Assembly: GCA_018401115.1 (NCBI GenBank)
Contig: JAGYKX010000005.1
Span: 868,001 to 932,000 of the forward strand
Source: Flavobacteriaceae bacterium
Lineage (GTDB): Bacteria > Bacteroidota > Bacteroidia > Flavobacteriales > Flavobacteriaceae
Length of the DNA: 64,000 bases
Direction: 5' to 3'
The translations under genes and the position numbers were made by a program. The notes below the pieces were generated by a model that was given only the letters and a program-made list of their open reading frames with translations, had not been told where the DNA came from and made no database searches. Below, piece by piece: positions 32,796 through 42,123 of this stretch (position 1 is its first letter; each line of letters opens with the position of its first letter).

Positions 32796-34037
32796 CTAAA
32801 CTGTTTCTACATTTAAGGTTTTAGCAGCACTATTTTTAGCGCGCTTTAAACGTTTTTTAATATTTCCTTGAACTACGTAATGGTCAATCGTAGGTGCAAA
32901 TACATTCATCAATAGAATGGCCAAGAACACCCCTTCAGGATAAGCTGGATTAAACACCCTAATGAGCACAGAGATGAACCCTATAAAGAATCCGTAATAC
33001 CATTTTCCTTTATTGGTTTGAGAACCCGTCACAGGATCTGTGGCCATATAAACAATACCAAAGGCTAAACCTCCTACAATTAAATGTTGCCAGAAAGCAA
33101 AACTCATGAGTCCGTAAAATTTACTGCTCTCTGTGATCCATCCAGCGTCTACTACACCATTAAAGATTAATCCCATTGTTAATGCACCCAATATAGCACT
33201 AAGCATAATTCTCCAGCTGGCAATCTTGGTGAACACTAAAAATAAGCCCCCCAATAAAATCAGGAAAGTAGAGGTTTCTCCTACTGAACCTGGTATAAAT
33301 CCAAAGAACATATCTGAGATTGAATAGGTGTATTCAGATCCCCTCCCTTGCGCTAAGTAGCCTAGGATGGTCTCCCCTGAAATGGCATCTGGGGTTCCAG
33401 CTCTCTCTACGGCTTGGTGTACCCAAACTTTATCTCCACTCATCCAAGTAGGATAGGCAAAGAACAAAAAGGCCCTAATCGTTAAGGCTGGATTTAAAAT
33501 ATTCATTCCTGTTCCTCCAAAGACCTCTTTTCCAATCACAACACCAAATACCACTGCCACAGCTAACATCCATAAAGGAGTGTCTACTGGTACAATAAGA
33601 GGCACTAACATTCCTGTAACCAAATACCCTTCTTCTACTTCATGACCTTTAATCACAGCGAAAACGAATTCTACTGCTAGACCTACACCATAAGATACCA
33701 CCACCAAAGGAAGAACCGTTAAGGCACCTATCCAGAAATTGTCAAACGTAAGAAAGTTTCCTAAAATATCTAGGGTTCTTGGGGTTCCATTGGCTGCATC
33801 AATCGCTGAATAATGTTGGTAACCTGCATTGAAAATTCCAAAAAGCAACACAGGAATAAGGGCTGTAATAACCGTATTCATGGTTCTCTTTAAATCATCA
33901 GCTACTCTAATATGAGCACCAGAATGGGTGGTTTCATTAGGAGTGTACAAGAAAGTATGCAATGCATTAAAAGCAGGAGCAATCTTCTTTCCTTTTAATT
34001 GCTCTTTAATTTCGTGTAATTTGTTCTTAAAGCTCAT
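32796..34037 (-). CDS. nqrB: Na+-NQR subunit B
   Basis: NqrB is the large membrane subunit that carries covalent FMN and riboflavin and takes part in Na+ translocation and quinone reduction. It has about ten hydrophobic helices, the motif GKEVFGGTGMNILNPALTIRAFLFFAYP (170-196), and a candidate FMN-threonine site DAISGETIL around Thr223, where most homologues have S/T-G-A-T. The 413-aa length is normal. It starts 1 bp after the nqrA stop. Confidence 0.96.
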   Translation of the reverse strand: MSFKNKLHEIKEQLKGKKIAPAFNALHTFLYTPNETTHSGAHIRVADDLKRTMNTVITALIPVLLFGIFNAGYQHYSAIDAANGTPRTLDILGNFLTFDNFWIGALTVLPLVVVSYGVGLAVEFVFAVIKGHEVEEGYLVTGMLVPLIVPVDTPLWMLAVAVVFGVVIGKEVFGGTGMNILNPALTIRAFLFFAYPTWMSGDKVWVHQAVERAGTPDAISGETILGYLAQGRGSEYTYSISDMFFGFIPGSVGETSTFLILLGGLFLVFTKIASWRIMLSAILGALTMGLIFNGVVDAGWITESSKFYGLMSFAFWQHLIVGGLAFGIVYMATDPVTGSQTNKGKWYYGFFIGFISVLIRVFNPAYPEGVFLAILLMNVFAPTIDHYVVQGNIKKRLKRAKNSAAKTLNVETV

Positions 34038-34038
34038 A

Positions 34039-35388
34039 TTAACCTATTTCTTTTTGTAAAAAGTCTAATCCTTCTCTTATAATCTGCTGGTGCGGTTGTT
34101 TCGATATACAGACAAACTCTGTTAAGGCAAAGTCTTCTGGGGCTACCTCATATAAACCTAAGTTTTCCATCTCATCCAAATCCTTCACCAAACAAGCCTT
34201 CAAGAGCTGTAATGGATATATATCTAAAGGGAACACTTCTTCATAACCTCCAGTCACTACAAAAGCTCTGTGCTCTCCATTAGTATTGGTGTCTAGGTTA
34301 TATTTCTTTTTAGGAAATAACCAAGAAAAGGTCAAAGCTCTGGTGGTAGATACCTTATTAAAAACCGGCTTATTCCAACCAAAAAACTCATAATCATCTC
34401 CCTCTGGAAGTGCCACTACACAATTGTTTTTATAGCCTAAATGACCCTCAGACCTGCACATATTTCCAGTAAGTACATCTCCATTTACCAGCCTAAAATT
34501 GTCTGAATTAATTCCGGCACTCTTTAGTATTGGCGCCAATTCTGCACCAATAAGCGCTGTAAAATATTGTGGGTTTTCTACCACAGAACCGCCTAATGCA
34601 AAAGTCCTGGAAGCATTGAAAATCCCTGTTTCCAAAAGATTTCCTAAGATCAATAAGTCCTGAGCGGCTACTGTCCAAACTATCTCTCCTTTATTAATAG
34701 GGTCAATTTTATTAATCTGAGTACCCACCAAACCAGCAGGATGTGGACCAGAAACGGTATGCACTTCACAGTCCATTAGACCTGCCATTGGGGCATCTTT
34801 ACCAGAAACGGATACATGAACTTTACCTGGTGTTAAGGTTGCTAAAGCAGTTACTGCTTTTTGCAATAAAACCTCTTGGCCAGCAAGTACATAATCTAAA
34901 TCTGCTGCTAGTGGTGCCGTGTTATGGGCTGATATAAAAATAGCTTTGGGTGATTGTGATGGGTCTGCCACCACATCGTATGGTCTTTGCTTTACAAAAG
35001 GCCAAAAGCCACTCGCCAGCAAGTAACTTTTAATTTCTTCTGAAGATGCTTTATATAGATCTAAAACTGGATGTGCTACAGGTGTTTGATCTGCTCCAGG
35101 ATTTACCGTTAAAGAAATAATTCTCCTTCTAGCACCACGCTCTACTGAAGTAAGCACACCGCTTACGGGAGAAACTACCTGAATAGCCTCGTTGTTTTTA
35201 TCAAAAAACAAGGGCGCTCCAGCTTTAACCTCGCCACCTTCTTTAACGATTAGTTTAGGCGTTAAACCGTGAAAATCTTCTAATGAAACCTTATACGTTG
35301 TACTTAGCTTGGTTGGATTGGTTTGTGTCTTTGCAGCACCTACCAATTTAATATCCAATCCCTTTTTAATTTGGATGTCTTTAGACAT
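34039..35388 (-). CDS. nqrA: Na+-NQR subunit A
   Basis: NqrA is the cytoplasmic, cofactor-poor subunit associated with quinone binding. It opens with IQIKKGLDIKLVGAA and has FHGLTPKLIVKEGGEVKAGAPLFFDK (biotinyl-lipoyl-like part), FGGSVV-type segments and EVFPLDIYPLQLLKACLVKDLDEMENLGLYEV near the end. 449 aa, normal length. It is the first gene of the operon; a minus-strand TAAATTTG at 35430-35423 is a suitable -7 element. The operon supplies a sodium motive force, which suits a marine bacterium. Confidence 0.97.
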   Translation of the reverse strand: MSKDIQIKKGLDIKLVGAAKTQTNPTKLSTTYKVSLEDFHGLTPKLIVKEGGEVKAGAPLFFDKNNEAIQVVSPVSGVLTSVERGARRRIISLTVNPGADQTPVAHPVLDLYKASSEEIKSYLLASGFWPFVKQRPYDVVADPSQSPKAIFISAHNTAPLAADLDYVLAGQEVLLQKAVTALATLTPGKVHVSVSGKDAPMAGLMDCEVHTVSGPHPAGLVGTQINKIDPINKGEIVWTVAAQDLLILGNLLETGIFNASRTFALGGSVVENPQYFTALIGAELAPILKSAGINSDNFRLVNGDVLTGNMCRSEGHLGYKNNCVVALPEGDDYEFFGWNKPVFNKVSTTRALTFSWLFPKKKYNLDTNTNGEHRAFVVTGGYEEVFPLDIYPLQLLKACLVKDLDEMENLGLYEVAPEDFALTEFVCISKQPHQQIIREGLDFLQKEIG

Positions 35389-35422
35389 ATGTTCAATAAC
35401 CTTAGGTTAATAAAATTCGGCA

Positions 35423-35430
35423 CAAATTTA
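35423..35430 (-). promoter_or_regulatory. Candidate -7 promoter element of the nqr operon
   Basis: Reads TAAATTTG on the minus strand, 34 bp before the nqrA ATG. No convincing -33 TTG at the expected spacing. Confidence 0.45.
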
Positions 35431-35540
35431 CCACATAAAGCAAAGTTTTCATAATTATTAACGATAAATTTAAGAGATTCGTTTAATGGGTTTTAAAAAG
35501 ACTCTTTTTGTTTATCTTTAGATCATAAAACACCCTTTAA

Positions 35541-36848
35541 ATGTCCGTTTTACTTAAACATTTTAAATTTTTGGGCACCGTACTGCTCTTGGGGTTTTAC
35601 TTGCCATTAACAGCTCAAAGATTGGAAGAAGTGAGTCCTCCAGCCTCACTGAGAACAATTATTTTTAAAAGCGGTCAAGAAGACCAATTTCCTATTGTTA
35701 GACTTGGGGAAACCATTCGCCTACAATTCGACGACCTTCAAGCCAACGAGGAAGATTACTTTTTCAAAATCATACACTGCACTGCACAATGGACTCCTTC
35801 AGATTTACTAAAATCACAATATTTGGACGGATTGGACAACCAGCGCATTATAGACCACAAAAATAGCTACAACACCCTAGTGCCTTACTCCCACTTTAAC
35901 TTGGAGATACCCAATGAAAATTTGCGTTTAAAACTTTCTGGAAACTATATGCTACAAGTCTTTAACACCTACGATGAAATTCAGTTTTCCAGAAGGTTTT
36001 TAGTGTACGAAGACCTTGTTGGAGTCCAAGCAGCCATTAAAAGGAGTAGAACTTTAGCCTACCTCAATAGCAAACAGGTGTTACAGTTTAGCGTAAACAC
36101 ACAAAATATTAACCTCAACCAACCCTCCAAAGAGCTGGAAATAGTTTTACTCAAAAACTACCAATGGAACACCCAGATAAGTGGGATCCAACCCATGTTC
36201 AATAATGGAAACACACTGGTGTACGACTACGACCAACCGACCAGCTTTTGGGGTGGAAATGAGTACTTGAATTTTGACACTAAAGACATGAGAGCTGCCA
36301 CTGCAGCCATTAAAGAAGTTCATTTAGAAGATATATACGAACATTATTTGTACCCCAACACCCCAAGAAATAATAAGCCTTACACCTATTTTCCGGATGT
36401 AAATGGAGATTTCATACCTAGAACACTTCAAGGCGTACTCCCAGAAAGAGAAGGAGATTACACTTGGGTGCATTTTAGTCTAAAACCAAGTAGCACTGGG
36501 AATACGGACACCTATATATATGTACTGGGAAAATTCAACAATTACACTCCTAGTCCAGAATACCTTATGACCTACAATGCTGCGCAGAATATGTACCAGG
36601 CACGTATTTTATTTAAACAAGGTTTTTACAACTACAGCTATGCACTCTCTTCTACACCCTTTGAAATTAACACCTATGAAATAGAGAAAAAAGCCGGCTA
36701 TAGCTTAGATAATTATAGCATAGACGGAAATTTTCATTTCACTGAAAACCAATACCAGATACTGGTATATTTTAAAGGATTCAGAGACCAACACCAGCGT
36801 TTGGTTGGAATAGGGAGCAGCAATTCAAGCACTATAAAAGACCAGTAA
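35541..36848 (+). CDS. Type IX secretion system plug-domain protein (DUF5103)
   Basis: The 435-residue protein has a signal peptide (about 1-26, ending LTAQR) and the conserved DUF5103 start SPPASLRTIIFKSGQEDQFPIVRLGETIRLQFDDL. Further family segments are YFFKIIHCTAQWTPSDLLKSQYLDG and GDFIPRTLQGVLPEREGDYTWVHFSLK. In Flavobacterium johnsoniae a protein of this family (Plug) closes the periplasmic side of the SprA translocon. It is a single gene, divergent from nqrA, with pruA following 38 bp later behind its own promoter element. Assignment as Plug rests on family resemblance. Confidence 0.85.
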   Translation: MSVLLKHFKFLGTVLLLGFYLPLTAQRLEEVSPPASLRTIIFKSGQEDQFPIVRLGETIRLQFDDLQANEEDYFFKIIHCTAQWTPSDLLKSQYLDGLDNQRIIDHKNSYNTLVPYSHFNLEIPNENLRLKLSGNYMLQVFNTYDEIQFSRRFLVYEDLVGVQAAIKRSRTLAYLNSKQVLQFSVNTQNINLNQPSKELEIVLLKNYQWNTQISGIQPMFNNGNTLVYDYDQPTSFWGGNEYLNFDTKDMRAATAAIKEVHLEDIYEHYLYPNTPRNNKPYTYFPDVNGDFIPRTLQGVLPEREGDYTWVHFSLKPSSTGNTDTYIYVLGKFNNYTPSPEYLMTYNAAQNMYQARILFKQGFYNYSYALSSTPFEINTYEIEKKAGYSLDNYSIDGNFHFTENQYQILVYFKGFRDQHQRLVGIGSSNSSTIKDQ

Positions 36849-36880
36849 GGAAGGAGCTTTTACAGGCACTTTATTATTTG

Positions 36881-36888
36881 TACTTTTG
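36881..36888 (+). promoter_or_regulatory. Candidate -7 promoter element of pruA
   Basis: TACTTTTG, exact TAnnTTTG. Its last three bases are an in-frame TTG that would be a false start for pruA; the real ATG is at 36922. Confidence 0.5.
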
Positions 36889-36921
36889 TTGGCAAATAAA
36901 TTAAAAGATAAAATTACCACT

Positions 36922-38556
36922 ATGGGAAAAGGCTTTTTTCAAGTACCAGTTGCCTACAATGAACCAATTAAATCATACGCTCCTGGCAGTCCAGAACGTG
37001 ATGCAGTTCTAGCACAATACGAATCATACTACAATGGAACCATAGATGTTCCTATGTATATTAACGGTAAGGAAGTAACGACCGGAAATACCAGAGACAT
37101 GACACCTCCGCATGACCATAAACACGTTGTAGGACAATACCATGTAGGAGAACAAAAACACGTACAAGAGGCCATAGACACCGCGCTTGAAGCGAGAACT
37201 CAGTGGGCTGCTATGCCATGGGAACAAAGGGCTGCTGTCTTTTTAAAGGCTGCAGAACTATTAGCCGGCCCATACAGAGCTAAAATTAATGCTGCCACAA
37301 TGATGGCGCAGTCAAAAACAATCCACCAAGCAGAAATAGACGCTGCCTGTGAATTTATAGACTTCTTAAGATTCAACGTGTCTTATATGCAAGAAATCTA
37401 TGAGCAGCAACCAGAATCTGCAGAAGGCATATGGAACCGTGTAGAATACAGACCTCTCGAGGGATTTGTATATGCTATTACACCGTTTAACTTCACTGCT
37501 ATTGCAGGAAACCTTCCAGCGAGTGCTGCCATGATGGGAAATGTTGTGGTTTGGAAACCTTCTGACAGCCAGGTCTTTTCTGCGAAGGTAATCATAGATG
37601 TTTTTGCAGAAGCAGGACTTCCCGCAGGAGTGATTAATGTAGTCTTTGGAGACCCAGTAATGGTGTCCAATACTGTATTGGCAAGTCCTGATTTTGCAGG
37701 ATTGCATTTCACGGGATCTACCAGTGTTTTTAAGGCTTTGTGGAAACAAATCGGAAACCAAATAGAGACCTACAAAACCTACCCAAGAATTGTTGGGGAA
37801 ACAGGGGGTAAAGACTTTATTATCGCACACCCAACAGCCAATCCAAAGCAAGTAGCTACTGCTATGGTGAGAGGAGCTTTTGAATTTCAGGGACAAAAAT
37901 GTAGCGCTGCCTCTAGAACATATCTGCCAAAGTCTATTGCTCAAGAGGTTTTAGATTTAGTAAAAAAAGACGTAGCAAGTATGAAAGCACCGGGTTCTCC
38001 AGAGGACATGAGTAACTTTGTTACTGCCGTAATTCACGAAGGATCTTTTGACAAATTAGCGGCTTATATTGATCAAGCAAAGGCTGACGCCGATGCCGAG
38101 GTGATCATTGGAGGGAATTACGATAAATCTAAGGGTTACTTCATTTCTCCAACCGTGATACTGACCACCAACCCTCATTATAAAACCATGGAAACAGAGC
38201 TTTTTGGACCTGTTCTTACGGTATATGTCTACGAAGACGCGGCTTGGGAAGACACCTTAAAATTAGTAGACGCTACCTCTGAGTACGCATTGACAGGTGC
38301 AGTTATTTCTGGGGATCGCTACGCCATTACTCAAGCTACAGAGGCCTTACAAAATTGCGCAGGTAACTTTTACATCAATGACAAGCCCACCGGAGCTGTA
38401 GTAGGCCAACAACCTTTTGGCGGTGCAAGAGCTTCCGGAACCAATGATAAAGCAGGTTCTCCTCAGAACTTATTGCGTTGGGTGTCTCCAAGGCTCATTA
38501 AAGAAACCTTTGTTACCCCTGTAAATTATAGATACCCATTTTTGGGTGAATCATAG
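36922..38556 (+). CDS. pruA: L-glutamate gamma-semialdehyde dehydrogenase
   Basis: PruA (1-pyrroline-5-carboxylate dehydrogenase) oxidises glutamate semialdehyde to glutamate in proline breakdown. It is an aldehyde dehydrogenase with ITPFNFTAIAGNLP and VVWKPSD (NAD site), VGETGGKDFIIAHP (general-base Glu) and FQGQKCSAASR, where the nucleophile is Cys327. The ATG at 36922 gives MGKGFFQVPVAYNEP, the family start, and 544 aa. An upstream in-frame TTG lies inside the -7 box and is rejected. putA-like proline dehydrogenase is not in the window. A long bidirectional hairpin follows the gene. Confidence 0.96.
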   Translation: MGKGFFQVPVAYNEPIKSYAPGSPERDAVLAQYESYYNGTIDVPMYINGKEVTTGNTRDMTPPHDHKHVVGQYHVGEQKHVQEAIDTALEARTQWAAMPWEQRAAVFLKAAELLAGPYRAKINAATMMAQSKTIHQAEIDAACEFIDFLRFNVSYMQEIYEQQPESAEGIWNRVEYRPLEGFVYAITPFNFTAIAGNLPASAAMMGNVVVWKPSDSQVFSAKVIIDVFAEAGLPAGVINVVFGDPVMVSNTVLASPDFAGLHFTGSTSVFKALWKQIGNQIETYKTYPRIVGETGGKDFIIAHPTANPKQVATAMVRGAFEFQGQKCSAASRTYLPKSIAQEVLDLVKKDVASMKAPGSPEDMSNFVTAVIHEGSFDKLAAYIDQAKADADAEVIIGGNYDKSKGYFISPTVILTTNPHYKTMETELFGPVLTVYVYEDAAWEDTLKLVDATSEYALTGAVISGDRYAITQATEALQNCAGNFYINDKPTGAVVGQQPFGGARASGTNDKAGSPQNLLRWVSPRLIKETFVTPVNYRYPFLGES

Positions 38557-38565
38557 TGATATATA

Positions 38566-38616
38566 ACTAATTTAAAAAAAAGGCCTCCCATAGGGAAGCT
38601 TTTTTTTTAAATTAGT
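38566..38616. terminator. Long bidirectional terminator between pruA and cysM
   Basis: The outer stem ACTAATTT (38566-38573)/AAATTAGT (38609-38616) and an A-tract/T-tract pair continue into GGCCTCCC/GGGAAGC with one mismatch around an ATA loop. A-tract and T-tract on the two sides make it work for both convergent genes. Confidence 0.85.
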
Positions 38617-38621
38617 TTTTT

Positions 38622-39503
38622 TTAAAACAAGCCTGAAGAAAGGTAACGGTCTCCGCGATCACAAATAATCACGACCACTACGCCTTTTTCTAACTCGTTA
38701 CACACTTTTAAGGCGGCACTTACTGCGCCTCCAGAACTCAGACCAGCAAACACGCCTTCATTTTCAGCCAATAGCTTGGTGTGCCTTTCGGCCTCTTGCT
38801 GATTTACTTCAAGAATACGGTCTACTTTGGAAGGATTAAAAATTTTGGGCAGGTATTCTTGAGGCCATTTTCTAATACCAGGAATACGAGTACCTTCTTC
38901 GGGTTGAACACCTACAATTTGAATATCACTATTTTGCTCTTTTAGATAGGTAGAAGTTCCCATGATAGTTCCTGTAGTGCCCATAGAAGACACAAAATGA
39001 GTCACTTTTCCCTGAGTGCCTCTCCATATCTCAGGACCCGTAGATTTATAATGGGCTTTCCAATTGTCAGGATTTGAAAATTGATTAAAAGAATAGTATC
39101 CCTCGTGGAGGACTTTATTTTCTACATGATCCCTAGCCCCTTCTATGCCTATAGCCTCAGGAGTAAGCGTAACCTTAGCCCCATAAGCTCTCATGGTCTG
39201 AACCCTTTCAATTGTAGAATTCTCTGGCATGACCAGTTCAATGTTTAATCCGTAAACCGCCGCAATCATCGCCAGTGCAATTCCAGTATTCCCACTAGTG
39301 GCCTCAATGAGTGGGGTTTCCATATTAATTTCTCCACGCTCTAAGGCATTGGAAATCATATTAAGGGCAGCTCTGTCTTTGACACTACCTCCGGGATTCT
39401 GACCTTCTAATTTAAAAAGAAGTTGTACCCCTGGATTGGTATTTAATACAGAAGATAATACCAAAGGAGTATTTCCTACTAGTGATTGAAGCTTATGTGG
39501 CAT
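38622..39503 (-). CDS. cysM: Cysteine synthase B
   Basis: CysM makes cysteine from O-acetylserine and sulfide or thiosulfate. The PLP lysine is Lys42 in GGSVKDRAA; the substrate loop EATSGNTGIALA and phosphate-cup GTTGTIMGTS are intact. At 293 aa it matches CysM more than CysK. Its start overlaps the end of the serine acetyltransferase gene by 11 bp, so the two steps of cysteine synthesis are translated together. Confidence 0.94.
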   Translation of the reverse strand: MPHKLQSLVGNTPLVLSSVLNTNPGVQLLFKLEGQNPGGSVKDRAALNMISNALERGEINMETPLIEATSGNTGIALAMIAAVYGLNIELVMPENSTIERVQTMRAYGAKVTLTPEAIGIEGARDHVENKVLHEGYYSFNQFSNPDNWKAHYKSTGPEIWRGTQGKVTHFVSSMGTTGTIMGTSTYLKEQNSDIQIVGVQPEEGTRIPGIRKWPQEYLPKIFNPSKVDRILEVNQQEAERHTKLLAENEGVFAGLSSGGAVSAALKVCNELEKGVVVVIICDRGDRYLSSGLF

Positions 39504-40284
39504 TGTTTTTAATTTTTATTTCTGGGGTGTGAAATACAGAAGAATTTTCAGAAATAGAATTCGTAATCCAAGTATTCCCACCAATAATAGACTGAGTGCC
39601 AATAACTGTCTTACCACCCAATATGGTAGCGTTGGCGTATATAGTCACCTGATCCTCTATAGTCGGATGTCGTTTTATTTTAGCCATCTCTTTTTTTACA
39701 GATAGCGCCCCTAAGGTCACTCCCTGGTATATTTTAACCCTATTTTTAATCACAGCGGTTTCTCCAATAACAATACCTGTTCCATGATCAATACAAAAGG
39801 AATCACCAATACTAGCGCCTGGATGAATGTCTATGCCTGTTTTACTATGCACATATTCTGTCATCAGTCTGGGTACCAATGGAAAATTTAATTTATACAA
39901 AGCATGTGCCAATCTATAGATCGCCACTGCATAAAATCCTGGATAAGATAAATAGACTTCTTCAAGGGTCCTTGAAGCAGGATCACCTGCAAGAATTGCC
40001 TTGGCATCTTTATGAAGTTTCTCTAAAATAAATGGTAAGTCTGACAGATAAGACTCACAAATACTTTGGCAGTTGGCTTCAGGCTTCCAACAAGCCAATG
40101 CGACCATCTCTTCAAAGTGGTTGTGTATGGTTTGTATGCCTTCTAAAGCATCTGTTTGGGTGTCAAATAAGACTTTGAATAAAAGGTCTGTAAAATCTTC
40201 TACTACTTCCTTTAACTTTAAGGATAGGGGGATTTCTTTCTTGTATGCATTTATGGCTTCTGCCAATACTTTCTGATTTATCAT
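39493..40284 (-). CDS. epsC: Serine O-acetyltransferase
   Basis: The enzyme acetylates serine to O-acetylserine, the substrate for cysteine synthase. An N-terminal helical region (about 1-140) precedes a left-handed beta-helix of hexapeptide repeats, with GIDIHPGASIGDSFCIDHGTGIVIGETAVIKN carrying the catalytic His. A C-terminal tail ends NSSVFHTPEIKIKNNAT. 263 aa, EpsC/SAT type. The overlap with cysM shows operon structure. rsmG is 3 bp upstream and may be cotranscribed. Confidence 0.93.
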   Translation of the reverse strand: MINQKVLAEAINAYKKEIPLSLKLKEVVEDFTDLLFKVLFDTQTDALEGIQTIHNHFEEMVALACWKPEANCQSICESYLSDLPFILEKLHKDAKAILAGDPASRTLEEVYLSYPGFYAVAIYRLAHALYKLNFPLVPRLMTEYVHSKTGIDIHPGASIGDSFCIDHGTGIVIGETAVIKNRVKIYQGVTLGALSVKKEMAKIKRHPTIEDQVTIYANATILGGKTVIGTQSIIGGNTWITNSISENSSVFHTPEIKIKNNAT

Positions 40285-40287
40285 GAC

Positions 40288-40923
40288 TCAACCTTTGAAT
40301 TTTTGTGGCAGGTACACCAGTTTTTTGGTTTCAAAGAAGTCTTCTTTGTAATAATTCATTAAAGAATATATCTGAACGGTTCTGTAGTCTTTTAACTCCT
40401 CAGAAAGGTCTCCTCCTTTCAAATATAACACTCCATTCTTAATAGAATGCTCAGAAACCTTCTTAATGCGGCCCTTGATCCACCGCATAAAAGTTGGCAT
40501 GGCAGCTACCGCCCTACTCACCACAAAATCGTATTGGTGCTTGTCCTCCTCTACACGTTGGTGTTTGGCTATGACGTTTTCTAAGCCTAAACCAGCCACT
40601 ACCTCTTCTACTACCTTAATCTTTTTTCCAATAGCGTCCACTAAGGTGAAGTGGGTTTCAGGAAATAAAATAGCCAGGGGTATGCCTGGGAATCCACCTC
40701 CGGTACCTACATCTAAAATTTGGGCGCCAGGTTTAAATGAAATAAATTTTGCAATGGCTAAAGAATGTAGCACATGCCTCAGATAAAGCTCTTCAATATC
40801 TTTTCTGGAGACTACGTTAATTTTTAGGTTCCAATCCTGATATAAGGTTTCTAGTGCAATGAATTGATTCTGCTGCTGTTGGGTTAAATTTGGAAAATAA
40901 TCAAAGATTAATTTAGCCGTCAT
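40288..40923 (-). CDS. rsmG: 16S rRNA (guanine-527-N7)-methyltransferase
   Basis: RsmG makes m7G527 in 16S rRNA; loss gives low-level streptomycin resistance. The SAM motif is ILDVGTGGGFPGIPLAILFP (69-88), preceded by LYLRHVLHSLAI, a typical N-terminal motif, and followed by VVSRAVAAMPTFMRWI. The start is set at the ATG at 40923 (211 aa). A TTG at 40941 would extend it by six residues, but that TTG ends a T-rich TTTG element that looks like a promoter -7 box. Confidence 0.94.
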   Translation of the reverse strand: MTAKLIFDYFPNLTQQQQNQFIALETLYQDWNLKINVVSRKDIEELYLRHVLHSLAIAKFISFKPGAQILDVGTGGGFPGIPLAILFPETHFTLVDAIGKKIKVVEEVVAGLGLENVIAKHQRVEEDKHQYDFVVSRAVAAMPTFMRWIKGRIKKVSEHSIKNGVLYLKGGDLSEELKDYRTVQIYSLMNYYKEDFFETKKLVYLPQKFKG

Positions 40924-41017
40924 GAAGTATATTTTATGCAAAAAAACAACATATTTTATGATTTATAGCAAAAGCTTCCACTCGCTTTAGCGTATATTTA
41001 CCACTTAATACAATTTT

Positions 41018-42118
41018 ATGAAAAAACCCCAAGTAAAATTCTCCAGAAAAGACCCAGGTCAGTTTTTTAAAACACTGAACCAAAGAGTTAATAGTTACTT
41101 TAAAGAAAACAATTTACAAAAAACAGGAAATTGGGCATTGCACCTTAAGACACTTGTCATGTTTACCATTTTCCTAGCGCCTTACTTTTTAATACTAACG
41201 CTTAACTTACCAAACTGGGCTAACTTTCTGTTGACCATAGTGATGGGTATTGGTATGGCTGGTGTAGGAATGAATGTAATGCATGACGGAAATCACGGCG
41301 CCTACTCCAATAAAAAATGGGTCAATAAACTCATGGGAAGCAGTATTTATATTCTCGCTGGAAATGTGTATAACTGGCAGGTACAACACAATGTACTTCA
41401 CCATACTTACACCAATATTCCAGAACATGACGAAGATTTAGACGCAGGAAGAATTCTTCGTTTTTCAAAACATGCAGACTGGAAAAAATACCATAAATTT
41501 CAACATTTATACTCTGTATTGTTATATGGATTATTGACTTTTAACTGGGCCATTACTACTGACTTCCAACAGATGTACAGGTACACCAAAAGAAAGTTGT
41601 CCTACGGCAAGTTCCCTAACCCAGTGATTAACTGGACCAAATTATTGGTCACTAAAATCATGTATATCGCCATTTGGATTGCCATCCCTATAATTTTTAC
41701 AGAAATTGCCTGGTATCAAGTCCTTATTGGATTTTTTGTTATGCATTATGTGGCTGGATTAATACTGAGTATCGTATTTCAATTGGCTCATATCATTGAC
41801 CATGCAGAAACCCCTGTTCCAAACGAACAAGGAGACATGAAAAATACCTGGGCCATTCATCAATTGTTTACTACAGTAAATTTTGGCACAAAGAATAGGA
41901 TCATTAATTGGTTTACTGGAGGCTTAAACCATCAGGTTGAACATCATATATTTCCAAATATTAGTCACGTACATTACACAAAAATTGCGAAAATTGTGAA
42001 AGAAACGGCTAAGGAGTTTGAATTACCTTATCACGAGTATAAAACCACCAGAAAAGCCATAATTTCGCATTTCAAACATTTAAAGACGCTAGGTCAAAAA
42101 CCGAGCCTACAATATTAA
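41018..42118 (+). CDS. Membrane fatty acid desaturase
   Basis: The 366-residue protein is a di-iron acyl desaturase. The three histidine boxes are HDGNH (89-93), HNVLHH (124-129) and HQVEHH (305-310), the front-end/acyl-lipid desaturase pattern. Four hydrophobic helices lie between. It should introduce a cis double bond in membrane fatty acids, useful in cold water. Regiospecificity cannot be read from sequence. It is followed by an aminotransferase gene 5 bp downstream. Confidence 0.94.
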   Translation: MKKPQVKFSRKDPGQFFKTLNQRVNSYFKENNLQKTGNWALHLKTLVMFTIFLAPYFLILTLNLPNWANFLLTIVMGIGMAGVGMNVMHDGNHGAYSNKKWVNKLMGSSIYILAGNVYNWQVQHNVLHHTYTNIPEHDEDLDAGRILRFSKHADWKKYHKFQHLYSVLLYGLLTFNWAITTDFQQMYRYTKRKLSYGKFPNPVINWTKLLVTKIMYIAIWIAIPIIFTEIAWYQVLIGFFVMHYVAGLILSIVFQLAHIIDHAETPVPNEQGDMKNTWAIHQLFTTVNFGTKNRIINWFTGGLNHQVEHHIFPNISHVHYTKIAKIVKETAKEFELPYHEYKTTRKAIISHFKHLKTLGQKPSLQY

Positions 42119-42123
42119 ACAAC

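Noticed and set aside
37366-37944. Long minus-strand frame of 192 codons inside pruA
   Set aside because: It lies wholly in the pruA coding region, where the plus frame has clear aldehyde dehydrogenase motifs.
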